The notes beneath the pieces are model-generated. The model was not told where the DNA came from. It did no database searches and saw only the letters and a list, made by a program, of their open reading frames with translations. Below are positions 16,746 to 24,172 of a DNA stretch of 30,396 nt, piece after piece; within the stretch, counting starts at the first letter, position 1, and each line of letters opens with the position of its first letter. Location: contig DEQO01000091.1 of NCBI GenBank assembly GCA_002360495.1, positions 1 through 30,396 on the forward strand, in the 5' to 3' direction. The DNA is from Flavobacteriales bacterium UBA3364. Its GTDB lineage: Bacteria > Bacteroidota > Bacteroidia > Flavobacteriales_F > PHOS-HE28. The position numbers and the translations under genes are program-made.

Positions 16746-16753
16746 GATCTTTG
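16746..16753 (+). promoter_or_regulatory. Near-consensus -7 element GATCTTTG for the STAS-like gene
   Basis: One base differs from TATCTTTG. It lies 27 bases before ATG 16781. The surrounding text gcacgatctttgaagtag is partly repeated upstream of the decayed paralog (gtgcgatcttggggagtag near 17257-17275). Confidence 0.35.
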
Positions 16754-16780
16754 AAGTAGCACGGCTACTCACCTTCGAAC

Positions 16781-17197
16781 ATGGACATCCTTAGGAATGA
16801 CGATCTGGTACGCATCGAAGTGGATGCGACGCGTTCCATGGTCACCACCGAGTGGAAGGGCTACGTACCCAGCCCGGATTATCGGGCCATCCTCATGCAG
16901 TTGCTCGACGCTGTAACGAAGAACGAACTGCGCCTATGGCTTTCCATTTCCACCCACATGGGAATTATCCTTCGCAGTGATGAGCGCTGGTCCGTGGAGG
17001 TGTACACACCCATGTTGATGCAAGCTGGTCTACGTCGTGTGGCCGTTGTGCGCAGCGCCGATTTCTTCAGCCAGACCGCGTCCGAACGTATGGTGGACGC
17101 TACTGCGGATTATGTGCCATACAAGGTGGAATTCTTCAACTCCATTGGAACGGCGGATGGTTGGTTGATGCAGGAGTTGAAGACCTTTGCGAAATAG
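16781..17197 (+). CDS. Small STAS/SpoIIAA-like cytoplasmic protein
   Basis: This 138-residue protein has no signal peptide or membrane segment. The pattern fits the STAS/SpoIIAA-like small proteins frequent in Bacteroidota: VRIEVDATRSMVTTEWKGYVPSPDYR, a LLDAVTKNELRLWL helix-strand, then a VEVYTPMLMQAGLRRVAVV region and a C-terminal VEFFNSIGTADGWL. I assign the fold by resemblance only. Such proteins are of unsettled function and may bind small ligands or partner kinases. A decayed tandem paralog follows directly downstream. Confidence 0.7.
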   Translation: MDILRNDDLVRIEVDATRSMVTTEWKGYVPSPDYRAILMQLLDAVTKNELRLWLSISTHMGIILRSDERWSVEVYTPMLMQAGLRRVAVVRSADFFSQTASERMVDATADYVPYKVEFFNSIGTADGWLMQELKTFAK

Positions 17198-17297
17198 CAC
17201 ATCCGTCACGAAAGCGAACGATCTCCGACTGAACGCTGGTCTTCCGTCGCTGATCGTGCGATCTTGGGGAGTAGGGCGCCATTCACACCCTGGCAGC

Positions 17298-17821
17298 ATG
17301 GGAACGATCCGGATCGATGGCTTTGTCCGCAACGATGTGGATGTGGAGCGCAGCCTGCTCACCAGCCGGTGGTAGGTTTACGTACCGGGCGAGGAATGCC
17401 GCACTGCGCTCCGGCAGATCCTCGACCAAGTACGTGATCATGGCTCGTCGCTGTGGTTGTCCGATACGCGTGAAATGGGCATCACGCTACGAGCCGATGG
17501 AAAATGGTCCATGTCAGTGTGCGTTCCCGAACCCATGCAACACGGCTTAGGCCGTGCGGGACTGGTCCAAGGCCAGGACTATTCACCCGGACAGGCGCCG
17601 AACGCCTTGCCGAAGCTGCCGTCGCCGTTGTTCCCTTCAAGGTGGGGATGTTCAGCAAGCCGGAACAGGCGCTGGGCTGGCTTGAGAAGGGGTTGGAGCT
17701 GTTCGAGCAAGCGGGGCCATGCTCGGATGGCTTGCGTTATGCCTCCTACTTTTGCATCCCATGCCGATCACAGAAGAAGCCATCCACGCAGCCCTATCGC
17801 GCATCATCGAACCCGATCTGA
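17298..17821 (+). pseudogene. Decayed tandem copy of the STAS-like gene
   Basis: From ATG 17298 the frame reads MGTIRIDGFVRND and then meets TAG at 17373-17375, where the intact paralog has AAG (Lys) in the context W-K-G-YVP; here it is W-stop-VYVP. After the stop the same frame continues the paralog (YVPGEECRTALRQILD, LWLSDTREMGITLR) to about 17570. Similarity then moves to another frame (LFTRTGAERLAEAAV, VPFKVGMFSKPEQALGWL), which matches FFSQTASERMVDATA and YKVEFFNSIGTADGWL of the intact gene. So there is one nonsense change and one frameshift. Similarity ends near 17715; the shifted frame stops at 17821, inside the next gene. Confidence 0.85.
17747..17754 (+). promoter_or_regulatory. Putative -7 element TACTTTTG for the Mrp gene
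   Basis: An exact TAnnTTTG match ends six bases before ATG 17761, within the tail of the pseudogene. A leaderless transcript is implied if it is used. Confidence 0.45.
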
Positions 17822-18867
17822 AGAAGGACATCGTTGAGCTCGATCTCGTGCGTGACGTGACCGTTGACGAGAACACGGTGCATGTGCATGTAGAGGTGAG
17901 CAATCCCGCCATGCACAGCCGCAAGCGCATGGAAGAGGCGGTGGTCTTCAACCTCCAACAGGCATTGGGAAAGGATGTGAAGGTGGTAGTGAACGTGACG
18001 CCTCTCAGCGGTGAACGCGGAACCCTGCGCAAAGTGTTGCCGCATGTGAAGCACATCGTCGCCATCGCCAGCGGCAAAGGCGGCGTCGGCAAAAGCACCG
18101 TTACCGCCAATCTAGCCGTGGGGCTCGCGAGGCGTGGCTGGAAGGTGGGACTGGTGGACGCCGATATCCACGGACCCAGCATGCCGATGATGTTCGACGT
18201 GCTGCGCGATCGACCGACGACCAGGGAGGTGAACGGCAAACACCGGATCGTTCCGGTGGAAAGCCACGGCGTGAAATTGCTGAGCATCGGTTTCTTCGCC
18301 GATCCCGGACAGGCCATCGCATGGCGCGGGCCCATGGCGAGCAAAGCGCTGGAACAATTGTTCAAGGATGCCGATTGGGGTGAACTCGACATCATGCTCG
18401 TGGACCTTCCGCCGGGGACCAGCGATATCCACCTCAGCTTGGTGCAAGCCATACCCCTCACCGGGGCCATCGTCGTCAGTACCCCGCAACCCGTTGCTCT
18501 GGCCGATGCGCGCAAAGGCGTGGGCTTCTTCCAATTGCCCAGCGTGAACGTGCCCTTGCTCGGGATCGTCGAGAACATGTCCTGGTTCACGCCGGAGGAG
18601 TTGCCCGACAACAGGTACTACATCTTCGGACGCGCCGGTGCCCGCGCCTTGTCCGATGAGTTGAAGGTGCCGTTCCTCGGCGAAGTGCCCTTGGTCCAAA
18701 GCATCCGCGAAGCCGGTGATGTCGGTCGCCCGGCCGTATTGCAGGAGAACACCGTTTCGGCCCGCGCCTTTGACGATCTTTGCGGTGCTTTACAGGCACG
18801 CCTCGCGGAATTGGATGCGATGAAGGCATCCGGCGCCCAGGCGGAACCCACAACGATCGATGCCTGA
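17761..18867 (+). CDS. apbC: Mrp/ApbC/NBP35-type iron-sulfur cluster carrier ATPase
   Basis: This P-loop ATPase of 368 residues is thought to help assemble or transfer Fe-S clusters to apoproteins in the cytoplasm. An N-terminal MIP18/DUF59 domain (about 1-85) precedes the ATPase. The deviant Walker A GKGGVGKS lies at about 105-112. GLVDADIHGPS and MLVDLPPGTSD are the switch and Walker B regions. The C-terminal CXXC used by many Mrp proteins to bind the cluster is missing: the region after VENMSW reads FTPEELPDNRYYIFG. Bacteroidota homologs as I recall them share this. The start at 17761 is chosen over the longer frame because it opens the DUF59 domain and follows a TACTTTTG element. It overlaps the NifU-like gene by eight bases. 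Confidence 0.93.
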   Translation: MPITEEAIHAALSRIIEPDLKKDIVELDLVRDVTVDENTVHVHVEVSNPAMHSRKRMEEAVVFNLQQALGKDVKVVVNVTPLSGERGTLRKVLPHVKHIVAIASGKGGVGKSTVTANLAVGLARRGWKVGLVDADIHGPSMPMMFDVLRDRPTTREVNGKHRIVPVESHGVKLLSIGFFADPGQAIAWRGPMASKALEQLFKDADWGELDIMLVDLPPGTSDIHLSLVQAIPLTGAIVVSTPQPVALADARKGVGFFQLPSVNVPLLGIVENMSWFTPEELPDNRYYIFGRAGARALSDELKVPFLGEVPLVQSIREAGDVGRPAVLQENTVSARAFDDLCGALQARLAELDAMKASGAQAEPTTIDA

Positions 18868-19135
18868 ACTGATGGACCCGCGCGAACTCGAGCTCTGCGA
18901 ACAGCGGGTGCGTGAGGCGTTGACGGATATCCGTCCCTTCCTGGAGGCCGACGGTGGTGACATCACCCTGGATGAAGTGACCCCTGATGGTGTTGCACGT
19001 GTCCGATTGCACGGCGCCTGCAGCAGTTGCAGCATGAGCCCAATGACGATGAAGGCCGGTGTGGAAGAAGCGATCAAGCGTGTGGCACCTTCCATTGTTC
19101 GGGTAGAGGCGGTGAACATTGCGGTGGTGGTTTGA
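18860..19135 (+). CDS. NifU-domain Fe-S scaffold protein
   Basis: The 91-residue protein is a lone C-terminal NifU domain that carries or delivers Fe-S clusters. VREALTDIRPFLEADGGDI is the conserved N-terminal helix and GG turn, and GACSSCSMSPMTMK holds the cluster-binding CXXC (C54, C57). It overlaps the end of the Mrp gene by eight bases, so the two are very probably translationally coupled and act together. ATG 18872 is an alternative start just past the overlap. The 2-oxoacid oxidoreductase genes follow 60 bases later. Confidence 0.92.
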   Translation: MPELMDPRELELCEQRVREALTDIRPFLEADGGDITLDEVTPDGVARVRLHGACSSCSMSPMTMKAGVEEAIKRVAPSIVRVEAVNIAVVV

Positions 19136-19174
19136 TGCCGCCCAGCGGGCCGCCCGCCCGGGATGTCCCGGACG

Positions 19175-19182
19175 TAACTTCG
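19175..19182 (+). promoter_or_regulatory. Possible -7 element TAACTTCG before the 2-oxoacid oxidoreductase genes
   Basis: This TTCG-type variant of TAnnTTTG lies 13 bases before ATG 19196, in the 60-base gap after the NifU-like gene. It could let korAB be transcribed apart from the Fe-S genes. Confidence 0.35.
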
Positions 19183-19195
19183 CGCCGCGTTGACA

Positions 19196-21085
19196 ATGAC
19201 CACCACTCTCAAGAACAAGCCCGTAGAGACCCGCGCGAACGTGGTGATCCTCTTCGCGGGTGATAGCGGCGACGGCATCCAGCTCACGGGAAGCCAGTTC
19301 ACCGATACGAACGCGTTGTTCGGCAACGACGTCAGCACCTTCCCGAATTTCCCTGCGGAGATACGCGCACCCCAAGGCACGCTGGCCGGCGTGAGCGGGT
19401 ACCAGTTGCACTTCGGCAGTGTCGAGATCTTCACGCCCGGCGATCAGTGCGACGTGCTGGTGGTGATGAACGCCGCAGCGCTCAAGGCCAACTTGGGCAA
19501 GCTCAAGCGCGGTGGGAGCATCATTGCCAATACCGACGGCTTCGACAGGAAGAACCTGCGCCTGGCCGGGTATGCCGAGGATGCCGATCCGCTCACCGAT
19601 GGGTCGCTGGCCAGCTTCCACCTGCACTGCGTGGATGTGACCAAGCTCACGCGCACCGCGCTGGAGGGAACCACCCTCGGCATGAAGGAGAAGGACCGAT
19701 GCAAGAACATGTTCGTTCTCGGCTTCATCAATTGGATGTATAGCCGGGAGAACGCGCTCACCGAAGGTTTCCTGCGCAAGAAATTCGGCAAGAAGCCCGA
19801 GGTGCTGGATGCCAACATGAAGGCGCTGGTGGCCGGTTACCACTACGGCGATACCAGCGAGACCTTCACCACACGTTTCGAGGTGAAGCCGGCACCGATG
19901 CCCAGCGGCACCTACCGCAGCATCACGGGCAACCAGGGCACGGCGCTGGGTCTGCTGGCGGGTGCGCAAAAGGCCAAGCTCGACCTGTTCTACGGCAGCT
20001 ACCCGATCACACCAGCGAGCGACATCCTGCACGAACTGAGCCGGCACAAGAATTTCGGTGTGATCACCTTCCAGGCGGAGGATGAGATCGCAGCGATCAG
20101 TTCCGCCATCGGGGCGAGCTACGGCGGTGCCCTCGGCATCACGGCCAGCAGTGGTCCGGGTATCGCGTTGAAGACCGAAGCCATGGGCCTGGCGTTCATG
20201 TTGGAGATCCCTTTGGTGATCGTGAACGTGCAACGCGGAGGACCAAGCACCGGACTGCCCACACGCACGGAACAAGCGGATCTGTGGCAAGCCGTGTTCG
20301 GCCGTAACGGCGAAGCGCCGATCCCCGTGATCGCCGCCAGCACACCGATCGATTGTTTCGAGATGGCATTCGAGGCGGTGCAACTCGCGGTCGAGCACAT
20401 GACACCTGTGATCCTGCTCACCGATGGCTACATCGCCAACGGTTCGGAGCCCTGGCGCTTCCCCGCATCGAGGGATCTCGCAGAGATCAAGCCTCCGTTC
20501 ATCAAGGAACCGAACGACGGCGACATCTTCCTGCCATACCTGCGCGATGAACGCGGCGTACGTCCTTGGGCATTGCCCGGTCAACCCGGATTGCAACACC
20601 GCATCGGTGGCATCGAGAAGCAGGACAGGACCGGCAACATCAGCTACGATCCCGCGAACCACGAGAAGATGGTGCGCTTGCGGGCGGAGAAAGTGGCCAG
20701 GATCGCTGATCGCTACAAGCCCATCCGCCTCGATAGTGGACCTACGGAAGGCGAACTCCTGATCGTCGGCTGGGGGTCCACCTATGGTGCCATTCGTACC
20801 GCCTCACTTCAATTGCAGCAGGAGGGGTACAGCGTTGCGCACGTCCACATCCGCCACTTGTTCCCTTTCAACAAAGGGCTGGGACCGTTGCTGAAGAAAT
20901 ACAGGAAGGTGTTGATCCCCGAAATGAACAGCGGACAACTACGCCAGATGCTCCGAGCGGAATTCCTCGTTGATGCGCAAGGCTTGAACAAGATCCAAGG
21001 CATGCCCTTCACGAGCGAGGAGATCCGTGCCAGTGTGTTGGACCTGTTGTCCCCTACGCCGAAGGTTTCGGCGACCACGGCATGA
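19196..21085 (+). CDS. korA: 2-oxoacid:ferredoxin oxidoreductase, fused gamma-alpha subunit (2-oxoglutarate type likely)
   Basis: Together with the next gene it would convert a 2-oxoacid, most likely 2-oxoglutarate, plus CoA to the acyl-CoA, reducing ferredoxin. The 629 residues start with the gamma domain (ILFAGDSGDGIQLTGSQF, then DVLVVMNAAALKANL). The pyrimidine-type alpha domain follows from about residue 240 (GNQGTALGLLAGAQKAKLDLFYGSYPITPASDILHELS in the 19930-20040 region). YPITPAS and EDEIAAISSAIGASYGG are family signatures. The alpha C-terminal domain includes VGWGSTYGAI. ATG 19196 is chosen over the in-frame TTG two codons earlier. The stop overlaps the beta-subunit start as ATGA. Pyruvate or branched-chain 2-oxoacid use cannot be excluded. 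Confidence 0.93.
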   Translation: MTTTLKNKPVETRANVVILFAGDSGDGIQLTGSQFTDTNALFGNDVSTFPNFPAEIRAPQGTLAGVSGYQLHFGSVEIFTPGDQCDVLVVMNAAALKANLGKLKRGGSIIANTDGFDRKNLRLAGYAEDADPLTDGSLASFHLHCVDVTKLTRTALEGTTLGMKEKDRCKNMFVLGFINWMYSRENALTEGFLRKKFGKKPEVLDANMKALVAGYHYGDTSETFTTRFEVKPAPMPSGTYRSITGNQGTALGLLAGAQKAKLDLFYGSYPITPASDILHELSRHKNFGVITFQAEDEIAAISSAIGASYGGALGITASSGPGIALKTEAMGLAFMLEIPLVIVNVQRGGPSTGLPTRTEQADLWQAVFGRNGEAPIPVIAASTPIDCFEMAFEAVQLAVEHMTPVILLTDGYIANGSEPWRFPASRDLAEIKPPFIKEPNDGDIFLPYLRDERGVRPWALPGQPGLQHRIGGIEKQDRTGNISYDPANHEKMVRLRAEKVARIADRYKPIRLDSGPTEGELLIVGWGSTYGAIRTASLQLQQEGYSVAHVHIRHLFPFNKGLGPLLKKYRKVLIPEMNSGQLRQMLRAEFLVDAQGLNKIQGMPFTSEEIRASVLDLLSPTPKVSATTA

Positions 21086-22140
21086 GCACGACGAACGGCA
21101 TTGGTGGAACTCCGGGTCGGACCCCGGGTGACGGTCCGGTGAAGATCGACTTCAGCAGCGACCAGGAGGTGCGCTGGTGTCCCGGCTGCGGCGACTACAG
21201 CATCCTGAAGCAGGTGCAGACGCTGCTGGAGCAGAACGGAAAGAAGAAGGAGGAGGTGGTCTTCATCAGCGGCATCGGTTGCTCCTCCCGTTTCCCTTAC
21301 TACATGGATACGTATGGGCTGCACAGCATCCATGGACGCGCCCCGGCCTTGGTGAGCGGCCTGCGCAGCGTACGTCCGGACCTGAGCGTATGGATGATCA
21401 CCGGCGATGGCGACGCCTTGAGCATCGGCGGCAACCACATCATCCACTTACTGCGGCGCAACGTTGACGTGAACGTGCTGCTCTTCAACAACGAGATCTA
21501 CGGCCTTACCAAAGGACAGTACTCGCCAACGTCGCCGGAAGGTGCGGTGACGCGCAGCACGCCGATGGGCAGCATCGATCATCCGTTCAATCCGCTCGCG
21601 TTGGTGAAGGGTGCCGATGCGACCTTCATCGCCCGCAGCATGGACCGCGACCCGAAGCACATGCGCGAGATCCTCGCCCGCGCCGATGCGCACCGCGGAA
21701 CCTCATTGATCGAGATCTACCAGAACTGCAACGTGTTCAACGATGGTGCTTTCGAGACCTTCACGGAGAAGGCGAGCAAACCGCAGCACACCATCTTCGT
21801 GGAGCACGGCAGGCCCCTGACCTTCGCCAACGGCACACGCGGGATCAAGCTCAACGGTATGACCCCCGTGATCGTGGACACCTACGCTGGCGGTACCAGC
21901 CTGGAGGATCTCTGGATCCACGACGAACGCGACCCCTACAAAGCGAGCATCCTCGTTCGCCTCTTCGATGACCCACGCATTGAAGGGGCCATGCCACGTC
22001 CGTTCGGTGTGTTCTATGTGAACGACCGGCCCACGCACGAGGCGAAACTCACCGCACAGGTGGCACAAGCGAAGGAGCGCAAGGGCGCTGGTGATCTGGA
22101 CGCATTGCTCAAGGGTGAGCATACGTGGACGATCGCCTAG
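21082..22140 (+). CDS. korB: 2-oxoacid:ferredoxin oxidoreductase beta subunit (thiamine diphosphate-binding)
   Basis: The 352-residue beta subunit binds thiamine diphosphate and a 4Fe-4S cluster. RWCPGCGDYSILK (C33 and C36) starts the domain and supplies two cluster cysteines. ISGIGCSSRFPYY has a third cysteine. GDGDALSIGGNH (about 108-119) is the thiamine diphosphate/Mg motif, and NNEIYGLTKGQYSPTS matches 2-oxoglutarate-type family members. It overlaps korA by four bases and so is in the same operon and complex. Its TAG stop overlaps the TAG stop of the convergent anti-sigma gene in the tetranucleotide CTAG. Confidence 0.94.
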   Translation: MSTTNGIGGTPGRTPGDGPVKIDFSSDQEVRWCPGCGDYSILKQVQTLLEQNGKKKEEVVFISGIGCSSRFPYYMDTYGLHSIHGRAPALVSGLRSVRPDLSVWMITGDGDALSIGGNHIIHLLRRNVDVNVLLFNNEIYGLTKGQYSPTSPEGAVTRSTPMGSIDHPFNPLALVKGADATFIARSMDRDPKHMREILARADAHRGTSLIEIYQNCNVFNDGAFETFTEKASKPQHTIFVEHGRPLTFANGTRGIKLNGMTPVIVDTYAGGTSLEDLWIHDERDPYKASILVRLFDDPRIEGAMPRPFGVFYVNDRPTHEAKLTAQVAQAKERKGAGDLDALLKGEHTWTIA

Positions 22141-23009
22141 CGTACTTGTTTGATCTGCATATCCAACCGTATTTCCGGCCAGCTCAACCGGACCGTTTCC
22201 TTTCCCCAGCGGTAGCGGGAGTCCAAACTTGTGGCTTGCACCTCGATGGTGTAGATGCCGTTCTCAGCTTTGCTACCGTCGGGCAGGAGGCCATGCCAGG
22301 TGGGGGCCGATGATGTCGACGAGAAGATCTCCACGTTCTTGGCATCCTTGATCCGCATCGTGGCGCTCCGGTAGGGGCCACCGGGCACGATCAACCGGTC
22401 GTTGTGGCCATCGCCGTCGGGGGTCAGCTCGTTCTGAAGGACGATCCGGCCCTCATCCAATTCCGAGATCTCGGTGGGAGGCATGGCTCCGGACGTCTGG
22501 ATGCTCTTCCTGATCGCTTCTTTCTGTTCATCGGTGATGTCCGCCGGAACATGCACCTGCACGATCCGGATCTGGGTGTCCACACGCACTATCGTATCCA
22601 CCCTGATAACGGTGTCGCGTTGAACGATGGTTTGGCGTGTCCCTTTTTCCGGTGCCGCAGATGCTTCCTCCTCGTCAGGCAAGTCCATCTCCGCTTCTTG
22701 AACGATGGTGATGGCATCGGCATGTTCCGTCGGCCGGCCCATCCACACATAGGATGCAATGGCGATGATCAGTGCGCCACCCAATACAGGACCGATCCAG
22801 CCCATACCCCCGCCTGGTGCGGAACGCGTGACCATTGCGCGCAGTGCGACCCGCTCCAGACCTTCCCGCAACGCCCGCTGATCCTCGATCAATTGGCGCA
22901 ATTCGGTGTTGAGCGCCGCACGTTGCTCAAATACCGCACGCTCCTCAGCGCTCATGGACCCATCGAGATAGCGGTCCACCAATTCCATCAGGTGTAGTTC
23001 GTCGCGCAT
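22137..23009 (-). CDS. Membrane anti-sigma factor with a periplasmic T9SS/gliding C-terminal-like domain
   Basis: The protein has 290 residues. Residues 1-55 (LVDRYLDGSMSAEERAVFEQRAALNTELRQ) match the N-terminal region of Bacteroidota anti-sigma factors. One membrane helix spans about 71-90 (WIGPVLGGALIIAIASYVWM). A linker with a short RDTVIRVDTIVRVDT repeat (about 131-145) follows. Residues 190-290 resemble a gliding motility-associated C-terminal domain: NELTPDGDGHNDRLIV, WHGLLPDGSKAENGIYTIEV, then GKETVRL. The sigma gene sits three bases upstream, so they are likely a pair in which this protein holds the sigma factor at the membrane. A membrane-anchored protein should not be exported by T9SS, so the domain is probably a periplasmic Ig-like sensor or partner site. 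That is inference. Confidence 0.78.
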   Translation of the reverse strand: MRDELHLMELVDRYLDGSMSAEERAVFEQRAALNTELRQLIEDQRALREGLERVALRAMVTRSAPGGGMGWIGPVLGGALIIAIASYVWMGRPTEHADAITIVQEAEMDLPDEEEASAAPEKGTRQTIVQRDTVIRVDTIVRVDTQIRIVQVHVPADITDEQKEAIRKSIQTSGAMPPTEISELDEGRIVLQNELTPDGDGHNDRLIVPGGPYRSATMRIKDAKNVEIFSSTSSAPTWHGLLPDGSKAENGIYTIEVQATSLDSRYRWGKETVRLSWPEIRLDMQIKQVR

Positions 23010-23012
23010 GGG

Positions 23013-23582
23013 TCAGATGGTTCGGGTGTTCGCGACGGTCGCATTCATCATCTGGCGATAGCGCTTTCTTGCTTCCTCCAGGCACTTGTACTTGCGCGTC
23101 TTAGCGGCGCCTTCTCCGGAGAAGCCCAGTGCCTTGGCGATCAGTGCGAGCGGCTCGTGCTTCACGTAGAACCGGGTGAGCACATCCACACACTTTGCGC
23201 CGAGCGACTTCAACGCCTGTTCAGCTTGCTTGTACTCGCCTTCGCGGGCCAGCAGTGCGGTCAGGTCCGAGGGTTCATCAGCTTCACTGTCCAGCTTCCA
23301 TTCGCCCAGTGCCTTGTTCCGGCGGCGCAGTTCATCGCGCCACAGGTTCCGGCAAACAGCGAAGAGAAAGGTCCCTATGCTGCTGGTGAGGGTGAAGTCC
23401 GCACTGCACACCCGCCGGTGGAAGATGATGAGGGCATCCTGGAAGATGTCCTTGGCATCGCCACTGCGGCCGCTGTTCTGTCGCACGAGGTGTTCCACCT
23501 TGGGCAGGTAGGCGTAGAGGGCTTTGAACGCCTCGTGGTCCTTGCCTTCCTGGATGAGCCCGATGATCCGCTGATCGTCCAT
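23013..23582 (-). CDS. ECF-type RNA polymerase sigma factor
   Basis: The 189-residue protein has the two-domain ECF layout. Region 2 lies in the first half (FKALYAYLPKVEHLVRQNSG, then GDAKDIFQDALIIFHRRV and TFLFAVCRNLWRDELRRR). Region 4 is in the second half (QALKSLGAKCVDVLTRFYVKHEPLALIAKALGF, then AKTRKYKCLEEARKRYR as the DNA-recognition helix area). No N- or C-terminal extra domain is seen. It is transcribed just ahead of the anti-sigma gene with three bases between. Its targets, probably including its own promoter, cannot be read from the window. It is divergent from the next gene, with a 42-base gap that could hold an autoregulated promoter. Confidence 0.9.
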   Translation of the reverse strand: MDDQRIIGLIQEGKDHEAFKALYAYLPKVEHLVRQNSGRSGDAKDIFQDALIIFHRRVCSADFTLTSSIGTFLFAVCRNLWRDELRRRNKALGEWKLDSEADEPSDLTALLAREGEYKQAEQALKSLGAKCVDVLTRFYVKHEPLALIAKALGFSGEGAAKTRKYKCLEEARKRYRQMMNATVANTRTI

Positions 23583-23624
23583 TGTTGTGTCCGTCTGCTC
23601 CCTTGATGGAAGGAACGAAGAAAG

Positions 23625-24146
23625 GTGACCCAGTGGGATATCCGCTCTTCCCGGAGGCCGTCAAACCTATCTCAGCTATTTGTGCTTGCCCAGCACGGGA
23701 CCTGGAATGCCGAGTGCCTCACCAGCACCTTGCGCCAGATGGTGTTCTACCGCGATCCGGGGACCTTCGCAATGGAAGAGGAGGCCCAACTGCTCTTCGA
23801 TCGCTTGCTCGATCTGTTGTCGCACCTGGAAGCACAGGTGGAAGCGGGGGTCAAGTTCACGATGGGCGAAGCCGCTTCATCGGGCAGTGCGGCCTACCGC
23901 GTCTTCGTGAACGAGGTGATGCTCGGCGACAACATGATCTACGCGGACAACGGGCAGGTGCGCGTCTTCGTCAACCATGACGTGATCAACTACTTCGGCA
24001 CCACGGACGAGCACTTCACTGCCGAAACTTACCGCAACCTGCAGAACATCATGCAAAGGTCCACGCTCATCAGCGGAACGGGGGAGAAGGAGCGCCATCG
24101 TTTCTTCCGGACCATGCGCGAGGAGGTGGAGCGTCGGCGGAGGTGA
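23625..24146 (+). CDS. Unrecognised small cytoplasmic protein
   Basis: I do not recognise the family of this roughly 173-residue protein. It has no signal peptide or membrane helix. The N-terminal half is helical (QLFVLAQHGTWNAECLTSTLRQ, EEEAQLLFDRLLDLLSHLEAQVEAG). The second half has VMLGDNMIYADNGQVRVFVNHDVINYFG and a basic C terminus (FFRTMREEVERRRR), suggesting a soluble protein that may bind nucleic acid or a protein partner. The start is uncertain: GTG 23625 follows purine-rich AGGAACGAAGAAAG, while ATG 23739 is an in-frame alternative. It is divergent from the sigma operon and may be under the same control. Confidence 0.6.
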   Translation: MTQWDIRSSRRPSNLSQLFVLAQHGTWNAECLTSTLRQMVFYRDPGTFAMEEEAQLLFDRLLDLLSHLEAQVEAGVKFTMGEAASSGSAAYRVFVNEVMLGDNMIYADNGQVRVFVNHDVINYFGTTDEHFTAETYRNLQNIMQRSTLISGTGEKERHRFFRTMREEVERRRR

Positions 24147-24172
24147 CGCCACCGGAGGCGCTGAAGCCAGCG

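Noticed and set aside
16755..16770. Small hairpin GTAGC-ACG-GCTAC upstream of the STAS-like gene
   Set aside because: Five-base arms with a three-base loop are too short to support a terminator or riboswitch, and no U-run follows.
18587..20662. Very long minus-strand open frame (691 residues) across Mrp, NifU-like and korA
   Set aside because: It spans three well-supported genes on the other strand and has no recognisable domain. His/Arg/Gly-rich shadow frames like this are common in high-GC genes.
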